This document shows positions 53,867 to 62,695 of a DNA stretch of 64,000 bases, piece by piece. The stretch is from Halocynthiibacter namhaensis (GTDB taxonomy: Bacteria > Pseudomonadota > Alphaproteobacteria > Rhodobacterales > Rhodobacteraceae). The position numbers were made by a program, and so were the translations under genes. Positions within the stretch are counted from its first letter, which is position 1; each line of letters opens with the position of its first letter. The notes beneath the pieces are model-generated. The model saw only the letters and a list, made by a program, of their open reading frames with translations. It made no database searches and was not told the origin of the DNA. Location: NCBI RefSeq assembly GCF_000812685.1, contig NZ_JWIF01000074.1:1-64000 (forward strand). The letters run 5' to 3'.

Positions 53867-55536
53867 ATGCTCCGTACGGTTGAAATCCGTGACATGTTGA
53901 TCATCGATCGGCTGGAACTTGCTTTTCAGCCGGGCCTTAATGTGCTGACCGGCGAAACCGGGGCGGGCAAGTCAATCTTGCTTGATTCATTGGGGTTTGT
54001 TCTTGGCTGGCGCGGTCGTGCTGAATTGGTGCGGCAAGGGGCGGAACAGGGCGAAGTGACCGCTGTTTTCGATTTGACGACTGACCATCCTGCACATTCG
54101 ATTTTGGCCGAAGCCGGTTTGCCGGACGAAGGTTCAGAGTTGATATTGCGACGCATCAATACACGTGATGGGCGTAAAACCGCGTGGGTGAATGATCGGC
54201 GCGCGTCTGGCGAGGTTCTGCGCCAGCTTTCCGAAACGCTTTTGGAATTACACGGGCAGCATGATGATCGCGGCCTGCTAAACGCGCGTGGCCACCAGAA
54301 ATTGTTGGATGAATACGGTGGGTTTGCATCTGGACCGCTTGCAAAAACGCGTAAGGCGTGGCGCATATTGCGAGATGCGGACAATGCTTTGTCAGTTGCG
54401 AAGCGCGTTTGATTGAACTGAGATCAGAGGAAGATTTCCTGCGTCATGCCGTGGACGAGTTGGACGGCCTTGCGCCTGAACCCGGCGAAGAGGCCTTGCT
54501 TGATGCTGATCGACGTCGCATGCAGGGTGCTGAAAAAGTTCGTGCGGATGTGTCGCGTGCCCATGATGCCTTGTCCGGGCGCGGGGCTGAGGGGCAGATG
54601 TCTGATGCCCTGCGTTGGTTGGAGGAGGCGGACGGCCCAGCCGAAGGCCTATTTGCTGAGGCGATTACAACATTGTCGCGTGCCATGAATGAGTTAAGCG
54701 AGGCGGAAACGCTGGTGGCGCGCAACATGGATGCGCTCGACTTTAACCCGACTGATCTGGAACTTTGTGAGGAACGTTTGTTTGCGATCCGTGGCCTTGC
54801 CCGGAAGCATTCTGTGCAAGCTGATGATTTGGCGGGATTTGCCGATGGGTTGCGGGCGCGTCTTGCTGCGTTGACCGGCGGTGAAGCGGATCTTATTGGT
54901 TTGGAATCCGCCGCACAGGAAGCTCGCGCTGCGTTTGACGCAGCGGCTGAAAAATTGCGCGATGCTCGTCGTAAGGCCGCGACGCGACTTGATCGGGCAA
55001 TGGCTGCAGAACTTGCCCCGCTCAAGATGGAACGGGCCGTATTTACGACTGAAATCACCGACGCGGCTGCGGGGCCTGATGGCATTGATTTGGTCGGGTT
55101 TCGTGTTGCAACAAACCCGGGCGCACCTTCAGGACCATTGGACAAAATCGCATCTGGCGGTGAATTGTCGCGCTTTTTGCTGGCATTGAAAGTGTGTTTG
55201 ACTGGCGAAGATTCTACCTTAACCATGATTTTCGACGAAATAGATCGTGGTGTTGGTGGCGCGACAGCGGATGCGGTCGGGCGCCGTTTGGCCACGTTGG
55301 CCGATGGTGGACAAGTTTTAGTTGTTACGCATTCGCCGCAGGTTGCAGCACTTGGTGCGCATCACTGGCGGGTTGAAAAACACTCGGGTAAAACGGAAAC
55401 GATCAGTCGCGTTGTGCCTTTGGCCGCGTCTGAACGTGTGGATGAAATCGCGCGTATGCTTTCCGGGGATCGGATTTCTGAGGCCGCGCGTGCCGCTGCA
55501 CTTGAATTGTTGAACGCGGGGAAAACGGTGGCCTGA
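53867..55536 (+). pseudogene. recN: recN, DNA repair SMC-like ATPase, split by a one-base deletion
   Basis: The N-terminal part (53867-54412) has the Walker A GETGAGKSILLDSLGFVL and ELHGQHDDRGLL; it stops at TGA 54410-54412. The next frame resumes at about 54400 with RLIELRSEEDFLRHAVDELD and runs to the end, with ASGGELSRFLLALK (signature), MIFDEIDRGVGGATADAVG (Walker B) and VVTHSPQVAALGAHHW. Joined, it would be a normal protein of about 557 residues. The missing base fits GCGGAAGCG read as GCGAAGCG. RecN acts in double-strand break repair. A sequencing under-call and a real mutation are both possible; no slippery site for programmed shifting was seen. Confidence 0.9.
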
Positions 55537-55649
55537 TCCGTAAATCGGGCTGGCTAGAACCCTTGACGCTTTCTCAGAATTTTTCCCGTGTATTAGAACC
55601 CGGTATCGGGTAATTTTGAACACAATCAGTTCTGTACGAGGGGACAGCA

Positions 55650-56399
55650 ATGACCAACTACCTTGAGACCAATCAGGGACGTAAAATCGCTTATCATAAG
55701 ACTGGCGGAAATGGCCCAACTGTGGTGTTTCTCGGTGGACTGAAATCCGACATGGAGGGCACCAAAGCCATCCACTTGGAATCCTTTTGTAAAGCACGCG
55801 GGCAAGGGTTTTTACGGTTTGATTATTCTGGACACGGAGAAAGTTCAGAAGCGTTCACCGATGGATGTATTGGTGATTGGCACGAAGACACGATTGCGGC
55901 TGTGACGGCTCTCACGGTTGGTCCGCTGGTGGTTGTCGGGTCGTCCATGGGGGGGTGGCAATCCCTGTTGCTGGCGCGCGCGATGCCCGAGCGTATCGTG
56001 GGATTGATTGGCATAGCTGCCGCACCTGATTTTACCGAAGATGGGTATTGGGCCAGTTTTTCGGACACGCAAAAAGAAACACTTGAAACCCAAGGTTATG
56101 TTGAGTTGCCATCGGATTACATGGAGCCATATATCATCACAAAGCGGATGATCGAGGATGGTCGTAACCAATTGGTCTTGCGACGTGATCTGGAACTTCC
56201 ATTTCCAGTGCGCCTTTTGCAAGGGACCGCAGATACTGCTGTCAGCACAGAAACTGCCGTGCGTTTGTTGGAACATGCAAACAGCCCTGACATGCAGCTT
56301 AACTTGGTTAAAGATGCGGATCACCGGTTTTCGGATGAAGCGTGCTTGGCCTTGATCGAAGCGGCAGTGGCAGAGTTGACCGCGCTGTCCAATGCGTAG
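55650..56399 (+). CDS. Alpha/beta hydrolase (ABHD10-like)
   Basis: 249 residues, no signal peptide. The nucleophile elbow is VVGSSMGGWQSLL with the catalytic Ser; the acid is probably D in LLQGTADTAVS, and the His in VKDADHRFSDEA. The oxyanion strand is VVFLGGLKSDMEG and LRFDYSGHGES is the usual strand 4 region. It resembles the ABHD10/thioesterase-like group of serine hydrolases. Substrate unknown. It overlaps the next hydrolase gene by 8 bases, so the two are co-translated. Confidence 0.85.
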   Translation: MTNYLETNQGRKIAYHKTGGNGPTVVFLGGLKSDMEGTKAIHLESFCKARGQGFLRFDYSGHGESSEAFTDGCIGDWHEDTIAAVTALTVGPLVVVGSSMGGWQSLLLARAMPERIVGLIGIAAAPDFTEDGYWASFSDTQKETLETQGYVELPSDYMEPYIITKRMIEDGRNQLVLRRDLELPFPVRLLQGTADTAVSTETAVRLLEHANSPDMQLNLVKDADHRFSDEACLALIEAAVAELTALSNA

Positions 56400-57390
56400 G
56401 TTTGGCAAGACGCTGGGGCGTGTTTTGCTTGTCGCGTTTCTTGCGCTTGTGGGATTGTTTGTGTTTGGTCCACGCACCCCTGGGGACGTTGTCGCAGAAT
56501 TTAATCCAAAAGTGATCGGAGATAATCCAGTCGCCTATTTTGAGGGCCAGGAAGCGCGTTTTTCTGACATTACGCCCGGCGCTGAAAAGCGCATTGTTTG
56601 GGCTGGTGATCAAGGTCAGGTCACGGCCCAATCGGTGGTCTTTATCCACGGGTTTTCTGCGACCTCGGAAGAGATACGCCCCGTACCTGATTTGATCGCC
56701 ACGCATTTGGGAGCGAACCTTGTGTATACGCGGCTTGTCGGGCATGGGCGTGGAGACAATGAGCTGGGCAACACAACGGTGCAAGCCTGGTACAATGATT
56801 TGGCTGAGGCCATGGCCGTTGCGCGTTTGGTCGGGAATGAGGTCATTGTCATTTCAAATTCCACGGGTGGCACGCTTGTTGGGCTGGCTGCGACGGGCGA
56901 TGATGATGGCATCCTAAGTGATGTTATAGCGAGCATCTTTTTGTCGCCTAATTTTGCATTAAACAGTGTCGCGGCCCCCTTGCTAACCCAAGGTGGGGTT
57001 GAGTGGTATTTGCCACTTTTGATCGGCAAAAACCTTAGTTTTGACGTGAAAAATGAAATGCATGAAATGTTTTGGACGAACCGTTATCCGTCTCGTGCAT
57101 TGTTGCCTGTTGCCGCCGCAGTCAAGGAATTTTCGGCGCGAGATCACAGCATTGCAGCGATACCGGCTTTGTGGATCTTTTCGGATGAAGATCAAGTTAT
57201 CGATCATCGCGAAACGCGCCGTGTCGCTGCTCAATGGGGTGGGGGGCGCGTGATCTCCACTTTAGCACCCCAAGATGTGCCTGACGGGAACGATCCCTAT
57301 CAGCATGTGATTGCGGGTGATGTGATGTCGCCTGGCATGACAGGGCCTGTTGTTGACCAAATAATCGCATGGGTTGACGCCTTGCAATAG
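56392..57390 (+). CDS. Membrane-anchored alpha/beta hydrolase
   Basis: 332 residues with an N-terminal hydrophobic anchor or signal (VLLVAFLALVGLFVFGPRTP). The hydrolase core has VFIHGFSATSEEIRPVPDLI, the elbow VISNSTGGTLVGLAA with Ser followed by T-G-G instead of the usual x-G-G, and IFSDEDQVIDHRETRR with a likely acid; the His is in DPYQHVI. Carboxylesterase or thioesterase activity is plausible; substrate unknown. It overlaps the upstream hydrolase gene by 8 bases. Confidence 0.82.
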   Translation: MRRFGKTLGRVLLVAFLALVGLFVFGPRTPGDVVAEFNPKVIGDNPVAYFEGQEARFSDITPGAEKRIVWAGDQGQVTAQSVVFIHGFSATSEEIRPVPDLIATHLGANLVYTRLVGHGRGDNELGNTTVQAWYNDLAEAMAVARLVGNEVIVISNSTGGTLVGLAATGDDDGILSDVIASIFLSPNFALNSVAAPLLTQGGVEWYLPLLIGKNLSFDVKNEMHEMFWTNRYPSRALLPVAAAVKEFSARDHSIAAIPALWIFSDEDQVIDHRETRRVAAQWGGGRVISTLAPQDVPDGNDPYQHVIAGDVMSPGMTGPVVDQIIAWVDALQ

Positions 57391-57432
57391 CTGTGAACAG
57401 AGTGTGAACACTTGTTTAGGGGAGCTCACATA

Positions 57433-57864
57433 ATGGAACAACGCGTTAGTCTGATTACACTGGCTGTCGAGGACACTGACCGCGCCGCAGATTTTTACGA
57501 GGCCCTTGGCTGGACCCGTGTTGAAAGTCCCGACGGTGTTATCGCTTTCGACCTAATTGGCCAGACGTTGGGTCTGTATCCAAAAGCGGCCCTGGCGGAT
57601 GAACTTGGAATTGATGTATCCCAAATTGGCGGGTTTTCGGGGGTTTCGTTTGGCCACAACCTGCGTACGAAGGAAGAGGTCGCCCCTTTTCTTGATCGTG
57701 CGCGTGCGGCCGGAGGCAAGATCCTGAAGGAAGCGCAGGATGTATTTTGGGGAGGGCACCATGGCTATTTTGCCGATCCAGACGGGCACGTCTGGGAAGT
57801 TGCGCATAATCCCTTTTCGCCACTCGGGGCGAATGGAGAATTCCAATGGAATGGTGCCGAGTGA
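57433..57864 (+). CDS. VOC (glyoxalase/bleomycin resistance) family protein
   Basis: 143 residues from ATG 57433, which follows AGGGGAGC at the proper distance. The beta-alpha-beta-beta-beta repeats are visible: QRVSLITLAVEDTDRAADFY with ALGWTR, and the second half GGFSGVSFGHNLRTKEEVAP, ending HHGYFADPDGHVWEVAHNPF, a typical VOC end with the Glu metal ligand. It could be a lyase, a dioxygenase or a binding protein. No operon partner tells its substrate. Confidence 0.85.
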   Translation: MEQRVSLITLAVEDTDRAADFYEALGWTRVESPDGVIAFDLIGQTLGLYPKAALADELGIDVSQIGGFSGVSFGHNLRTKEEVAPFLDRARAAGGKILKEAQDVFWGGHHGYFADPDGHVWEVAHNPFSPLGANGEFQWNGAE

Positions 57865-58004
57865 TCGATGGCGTGAAAGCCACATTTCATGTGAAAGCAT
57901 GAGGTTGCTTCAAGATGACTAGGCAGGCTTGCGCAAGTGGCCTAGGAAAGATGCAACGAACGCGCTGCAGCAAGTGGCCGATATAGAGCAGACGGAGACG
58001 CCAA

Positions 58005-58715
58005 ATGTCCGAGCCCGTGGTTTTGGTTCCAGGCATGATGAGTGACGCGCGCGTGTTTATGCCGCAAATCGTAGAACTTACGAAAACGCATTCTGTGCAG
58101 ATCGCGTCGTTGGGACTGTCAGATACAATTCGCCAGATGGCGGCTGATATTCTGGCCAGCGCACCACAAAATTTTGCGCTTGTTGGGCATTCTATGGGGG
58201 GAATTGTTGCGATGGAAATGCTGCGCCAAGCGCCGGATCGCATCAATCGTTTGGCGTTGATTTCAACCTCGGCCACCGCAGAAGGGCCAAGTCAGGCCGC
58301 GGAACGCGAACCCTGTATCGTGCGTGCAAAAGCCGGGCGTTTGGCTGAGGTCATGACGGAAATGATGCGCCCAGAGTTCTTCCATGATGGTCCTGCAAGG
58401 CCGCAAGTTTTGAAACTTATTCAAGAGATGGCAACGCGTCTTGGGCCGGATGTGTTTATCCGTCATTCTCGCGCGCTGCAATCCCGACCAGACCAGCAAC
58501 GCACCTTGCGCACAGCGCGACTTCCAATGTTGGTGCTTGGCGGTGCAGATGACCGGATGACAGCACCTGCACGCTTGGAATTTATCGCGGGTCTTGTTGC
58601 CGATGCCGAATTACACATTCTGCCAAATGCCGGACATTTGCCCATGGTAGAGGCCGCAAGTGCGGTAACAAGTGCCCTTCAAACTTGGCTAAACAGGCCT
58701 TTGATGTTGCGATAA
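58005..58715 (+). CDS. Alpha/beta hydrolase
   Basis: 236 residues, cytoplasmic. The elbow LVGHSMGGIVAMEMLRQAP holds the nucleophile; LVLGGADDRMTAPARLEFI supplies the acid and LPNAGHLPMVEAASAV the catalytic His. The start MSEPVVLVPGMMSDARVFMP follows GGAGACGCCAA. Its TAA directly abuts the stop codon of the convergent phaZ gene. Substrate unknown; nearness to PHA genes is not enough to link it with them. Confidence 0.87.
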   Translation: MSEPVVLVPGMMSDARVFMPQIVELTKTHSVQIASLGLSDTIRQMAADILASAPQNFALVGHSMGGIVAMEMLRQAPDRINRLALISTSATAEGPSQAAEREPCIVRAKAGRLAEVMTEMMRPEFFHDGPARPQVLKLIQEMATRLGPDVFIRHSRALQSRPDQQRTLRTARLPMLVLGGADDRMTAPARLEFIAGLVADAELHILPNAGHLPMVEAASAVTSALQTWLNRPLMLR

Positions 58716-60010
58716 TTACGCTTTCTGAGCTGATGATTTGCGCTTTTTCTTACCAGCAGGGGAGGTATTAGCCGCACCTTCATCCGAATTTGAATCGATG
58801 AAGTCCAAAACCAAGGGACGGATGTTGTTGCGCCAGCTTTTGCCTGCGAAAATTCCGTAATGACCTGCACCATCTTCTAGGTGAGACGCTTTTTTGCTAT
58901 CCGGCAGACCTGTCAGAAGGTCCAGGGCGGCAATGCATTGTCCCGGTGCTGAGATATCGTCTTTGCTGCCTTCCACGGTCTTTACCGCAACGGTGCTGAT
59001 GGCACCTATATCAACCGGTTTGCCTTCAATCGTGAAGATGTTTTGCGCAATTTCACGTTCTTTGAATATACGTTCTACGGTGGAAAGGTAGAATTCCGCC
59101 GTCATATCCATGACAGAAAGATATTCGTCGTAAAAACGGTGTGCTTGTCATGTTCGCCGCCCTCGCCGGCAGCAACACGCATGATTTGATCTGTGAAGGC
59201 TTTGCTGTGTTTCTCGGCGTTCATTGACATGAAGCTTTGAAGTTGCAAAAGGCCTGGATAGACCATGCGCCCACAGCCTGCATATTTTGCACCGACCTGT
59301 TGTATCACGCTTTCTTCAAGCTGGCCCATCGTTACGCGGCGCCCGAAATCTGTCACGTCAGTCGGTGCGGCATCTGGGTCAACGGGCCCCCCGATGAGTG
59401 TCAACGATTTTGGCTGCGCGGCAGGATCTTCCGCTGCGAGATATGCTGTCGCGGCCAAGGCAAGGGGAACGGGCTGACACACTGCAATCACATGGGTGTC
59501 CGGCCCCATATGCTTCATAAAATCGGCAAGATATAGGGTGTAATCTTCGACGTCGAATTTACCGGTTGAAACTGGAATGTCGCGTGCATTGTGCCAATCC
59601 GTGACCCAAACATCGCAGTCCTCCAGCAGACTTTGCACGGTTGAGCGCAGCAAAGTCGCATAATGGCCAGACATGGGGGCGATCAACAGAACGCGGCGCT
59701 TCATTGGGGCGCGGCCCTGAACGTCGACGCGAATGAGATCGCCAAAGGGGCGGGCGACTTCAACTTCGATCTCGGCGATATGATCGCGTCCATCGTCGCC
59801 AACTACTGCGTGCAAGTTCCAGTCAGGCTTTGCCACCATGCGCGCAAAACTGCGTTCGGTGACTTCCCCCCAGGCTGCCATCACGTTAAAGAAGGGGTGG
59901 GGGAACATTCCAAAGGCGGGATATGAAGACATCGCCAAAGCCGAAGCGCCCAACCATTGGTTGGTATTGCGCATCGTCTCCATCAGATCGTAGGTTGCCA
60001 TATACCGCAT
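58716..60010 (-). pseudogene. phaZ: phaZ, intracellular polyhydroxyalkanoate depolymerase, frameshifted
   Basis: Start ATG 60010 (MRYMATYDLMETMRNTNQWL). The frame runs through VLLIAPMSGHYATLLRSTVQ and VWVTDWHNARDIPVSTGKFD and HVIAVCQPVPLALAATAYLA, where C in V-C-Q-P is the expected nucleophile of this PhaZ type, then breaks near 59130-59145 after HDKH. The next frame continues YDEYLSVMDMTAEFYLSTVE to a Lys-rich end (AGKKKRKSSAQKA). Restoring CACAACCG from CACACCG gives the usual HNRFYDEY and a protein of about 430 residues. It degrades stored PHA in the cell. It is divergent from phaC, with two PhaR boxes between. Confidence 0.9.
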
Positions 60011-60035
60011 TGCATCGTTCCCATGACTGTTCTTT

Positions 60036-60046
60036 CTGCATTGCAG
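60036..60046. promoter_or_regulatory. PhaR box 1, phaZ-phaC intergenic region
   Basis: CTGC-ATT-GCAG, the core of a 19-base near-perfect palindrome CTTTCTGCATTGCAGAAAG (60032-60050), 26 bases before the phaZ start. It fits the CTGC-N3-GCAG operator described for PhaR. Confidence 0.75.
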
Positions 60047-60109
60047 AAAGAAAATTGTAATACTGTTGCAACATTTCTCTGATTGTTGAGAAGCATAATC
60101 AGCGAGATG

Positions 60110-60120
60110 CTGCATAGCAG
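60110..60120. promoter_or_regulatory. PhaR box 2, upstream of phaC
   Basis: CTGC-ATA-GCAG, 25 bases before the phaC start, where bound PhaR would block transcription or translation initiation. It lies 74 bases (about seven helical turns) from box 1. Confidence 0.72.
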
Positions 60121-60144
60121 CGAAAGTAGTGTGGAAAGTAGCTC

Positions 60145-61950
60145 ATGACAACCGAAGATCACAAAATTGATACCACTGATCCGGAAATGACCGAAAAGTT
60201 CGCAGAAAACCTAGCCCGCGTTGAAGCACTTTCGCAGCGTCTCATGACCAGTTATTCCCAGAAGACACCGATTAATCCGGCTTTGGAAGGCCCGGGGCAG
60301 GACGTGTATATGAAGGCGATGTCGGGCTATATGTCAGAAATGTTGGCGAATCCAACAAAGATATTCGAGCACCAAACCGGGTATTGGACACAGTCTGTCG
60401 CACATTTCATGGAGGCACAAAAGGCTGCCTCTGGCGGACAGGTCCCGAAAGATAGCGGCTCAACGGATCGCCGGTTCGCGGCAGATAGTTGGGCGACAAA
60501 TCCATGGTTCAATTTCGTCAAACAGCAGTATCAGATGAATTCTGATGTGTTACGCCAGATGGTTGCGGATACCGAAGGCCTTGCACAGCAGGATAAAAAA
60601 CGGCTGCAATTTTTCACCAACCAGATCATCGACATGTTGGCACCAACCAATTTTTTGGGAACGAACCCAGATGCATTGGAACGGGCCGTTGAAACGCAAG
60701 GGCAAAGCTTGATTGATGGGCTTGAGAATCTGGTAAACGACTTGGAAGATCACAATGGGGATCTTACCATTTCGCTCGCAGATCGGGATGCTTTTCAGGT
60801 CGGTGAGAATATCGCAACGGCCAAAGGCGATGTGGTGTTCCGCAATCGGATGTTTGAACTTATTCAGTTTTCGCCCACAACGGAAACCGTACGTAAGATT
60901 CCGCTTTTGATTTTCCCACCATGGATCAACAAGTATTATATCCTTGATCTAAAACTCAAAAACTCGCTCATTCAATGGGCTGTAGATCAGGGGTATACGG
61001 TATTTGTCGTCAGTTGGGTGAACCCGTCGGATGACTTCGCCGATGTGGGGTTGGATACATATATTGAAGAAGGTTACTTCGCGGCGATGACGGCAGTGAA
61101 GGAAATCACCGGCGAGAAACAGTTGAATGCTGTTGGATATTGCGTGGCGGGAACCGTACTGACATTGACCCTCGCGCTCATGCAGAAACGTGGTGATAAG
61201 ACGGTGAAAACGGCGACGTTCTTCACGACAATGACTGATTTCTCGGATCAGGGCGAGTTCTCGGTGTTTCTGGGAGATGATTTCGTTGACGGAATTGAGG
61301 CCCAGATTAACACGGATGGGATCCTCAAATCATATTTCATGTCTCGGACGTTTTCCTATCTGCGTGCCAACGACTTAATCTATACGCCTGCGATCAAAAG
61401 CTACATGATGGGTGAGGCCCCTCCGGCATTTGACCTGCTGTATTGGAACGGTGACAGTACCAATCTGCCCGGGCGCATGACCATCGAATATCTGCGTGGG
61501 CTGTGCCAACGCAATGAATTATACGAAGGTGTGTTTGAGATTTGTGGCGAGAAAATTTCATTGAAGGATGTGAAAGTTCCATTGGTTGCAGTGGCTTGCG
61601 AGACCGATCACATTGCAGCATGGAAAAGCAGCTTTAATGGTTTCCGAGAGTTTGGGGCAAAAGACAAAAGTTTCATTCTGTCTGAATCCGGTCATATTGC
61701 GGGGATTGTGAACCCTCCAAGCAAGAAGAAATATGGCCATTATTTGAATGGGGCACCGCAAGGCAACCCGGATGATTGGCTTGAAAATGCCACCTTTCAT
61801 GCGGGAAGTTGGTGGCCAACTTGGGCGACGTGGCTGGACGAGAAATCCGGGAAAACACTGGCGGCGCATGTGCCAGCACGGAAACCAGGAAGTGACGAAT
61901 ATCCCTCTCTCTGTGCTGCGCCAGGGACCTATGTGAAAGCCCATTCTTAA
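60145..61950 (+). CDS. phaC: Class I poly(3-hydroxyalkanoate) synthase
   Basis: 601 residues. It polymerises (R)-3-hydroxyacyl-CoA on the granule surface. The N-terminal domain (about 1-250) precedes an alpha/beta hydrolase core with the lipase-like box GYCVAG, where C333 is the nucleophile, D488 in ETDHIAAW and H517 in SGHIAG. The conserved Trp in VNPPSKKKYGHYLNG region and PPWINKYYILDL are family features. Length fits class I enzymes that prefer C4-C5 monomers. It is divergent from phaZ, with phaP and phaR downstream. Confidence 0.97.
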   Translation: MTTEDHKIDTTDPEMTEKFAENLARVEALSQRLMTSYSQKTPINPALEGPGQDVYMKAMSGYMSEMLANPTKIFEHQTGYWTQSVAHFMEAQKAASGGQVPKDSGSTDRRFAADSWATNPWFNFVKQQYQMNSDVLRQMVADTEGLAQQDKKRLQFFTNQIIDMLAPTNFLGTNPDALERAVETQGQSLIDGLENLVNDLEDHNGDLTISLADRDAFQVGENIATAKGDVVFRNRMFELIQFSPTTETVRKIPLLIFPPWINKYYILDLKLKNSLIQWAVDQGYTVFVVSWVNPSDDFADVGLDTYIEEGYFAAMTAVKEITGEKQLNAVGYCVAGTVLTLTLALMQKRGDKTVKTATFFTTMTDFSDQGEFSVFLGDDFVDGIEAQINTDGILKSYFMSRTFSYLRANDLIYTPAIKSYMMGEAPPAFDLLYWNGDSTNLPGRMTIEYLRGLCQRNELYEGVFEICGEKISLKDVKVPLVAVACETDHIAAWKSSFNGFREFGAKDKSFILSESGHIAGIVNPPSKKKYGHYLNGAPQGNPDDWLENATFHAGSWWPTWATWLDEKSGKTLAAHVPARKPGSDEYPSLCAAPGTYVKAHS

Positions 61951-61968
61951 GCATTTGTGAAATACATG

Positions 61969-61979
61969 CTGCGGTGCAG
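61969..61979. promoter_or_regulatory. PhaR box 3, upstream of phaP
   Basis: CTGC-GGT-GCAG, 107 bases before the phasin start. A separate CTGCAG sits at 62001-62006 within AAATGC-N9-GCATTT, and AT-rich TATATA follows, so the phaP promoter is probably here. Confidence 0.72.
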
Positions 61980-62035
61980 AAAAATACTTGAAATGCCGCG
62001 CTGCAGCATTTATATACCACATATAACAGATTTCA

Positions 62036-62068
62036 GCGGGCGGCGCTTTCCTCCCTTCTTACGCCCGC
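62036..62068 (+). promoter_or_regulatory. phaP 5' leader hairpin with CCUCCC loop
   Basis: GCGGGCG pairs with CGCCCGC (7 bp, GC only) around a 19-base loop with TTTCCTCCCTTCTT. It ends 18 bases before the ATG, just before the ribosome site ACGGAG. The loop resembles those of the CcsR array and could pair with the nearby ribosome site. Confidence 0.6.
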
Positions 62069-62086
62069 AAACACGGAGCTTATACA

Positions 62087-62527
62087 ATGGCTAAAACACC
62101 TGACTTCACCAAAACCATGCAGGATTTCATGGGCAATTTCCCAATGGACACGTCAGCTTTTGAAGCTGCATTTAAAAACAACGCAGCATTTGCCGAAAAG
62201 ATGTCAAAAGTTGCTCTTTCAGCGGCTGAAAAATCTGCAGAGATCTCCAGCAAGTGGACAACTGAAGCTTTGACCAAAGCTGGCGACATGTCAGCTGCAA
62301 AAGCAGAACCCGCTGACTATGGCAAGTCCGTTACGGATTTCGCTTCTGCATCCACCGAACTGGCTGCAGAAAACATGGCTGCATTCGCTGAAGTTGCCAA
62401 AAAAGTTCAAATGGAAACTGTTGAACTGATGATGGCAGCTGGCAAAGAAGCTGGTGAAGATGCTTCTGCTGCTGTGAAAAAAGCAACTGACGGTGTTGCA
62501 AAAGCTGCGAAAGCCGCAAGCAAGTAA
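62087..62527 (+). CDS. phaP: Phasin (PHA granule-associated protein)
   Basis: 146 residues, nearly all amphipathic helix, rich in Ala, Lys, Glu and Met, without Cys or Trp-rich parts except one W. The N-terminus MAKTPDFTKTMQDFMGNFPM and the segment AAENMAAFAEVAKKVQMETV are typical of alphaproteobacterial phasins. It coats PHA granules and controls their size. It has a PhaR box upstream, hairpins with CCUCCC-type loops in both untranslated regions, and its own terminator, so it is expected to be strongly expressed and separately controlled. Confidence 0.93.
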   Translation: MAKTPDFTKTMQDFMGNFPMDTSAFEAAFKNNAAFAEKMSKVALSAAEKSAEISSKWTTEALTKAGDMSAAKAEPADYGKSVTDFASASTELAAENMAAFAEVAKKVQMETVELMMAAGKEAGEDASAAVKKATDGVAKAAKAASK

Positions 62528-62538
62528 TACGTTTACAT

Positions 62539-62572
62539 ATCGCGCCGTTTCCTCCTCCCTTCGGTACGCGAT
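62539..62572 (+). promoter_or_regulatory. phaP 3' UTR hairpin with CCUCCUCCC loop
   Basis: ATCGCG-CCG pairs with CGG-(TA)-CGCGAT, a 9-bp stem with a two-base bulge, and the loop is TTTCCTCCTCCCTT. The loop holds the full CCUCCUCCC motif of CcsR/cuckoo RNAs. It lies 12 bases after the phaP stop and is followed by a terminator. Confidence 0.7.
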
Positions 62573-62576
62573 GTTC

Positions 62577-62610
62577 AAGGCAGCCTTTCATAGGCTGCCT
62601 TTTCTTTTTC
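62577..62610 (+). terminator. Terminator of phaP
   Basis: AAGGCAGCCT pairs with AGGCTGCCTT around a 4- to 5-base loop, followed by TTCTTTTTC. It separates phaP from phaR. Confidence 0.92.
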
Positions 62611-62641
62611 TTGCATTTGTGTGCAGCTCGCATAATCTTCT

Positions 62642-62652
62642 CTGCACTGCAG
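62642..62652. promoter_or_regulatory. PhaR box 4, upstream of phaR (autoregulation)
   Basis: CTGC-ACT-GCAG, 44-54 bases before the phaR start, identical to the box upstream of pyc. Autorepression by PhaR is known in related bacteria. Confidence 0.75.
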
Positions 62653-62695
62653 AAGATCCGTGATAAGGATGTGCAAAGTATAAAAGGGGAAGAAT

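Noticed and set aside
54398-54412. Programmed frameshifting in recN
   Set aside because: No slippery heptamer or stimulatory structure is evident and recN is not known to be decoded this way.
54444-55295. A 283-codon Ser/Ala/Arg-rich frame antisense to recN
   Set aside because: Its composition is that of a reverse-frame shadow of a coding region.
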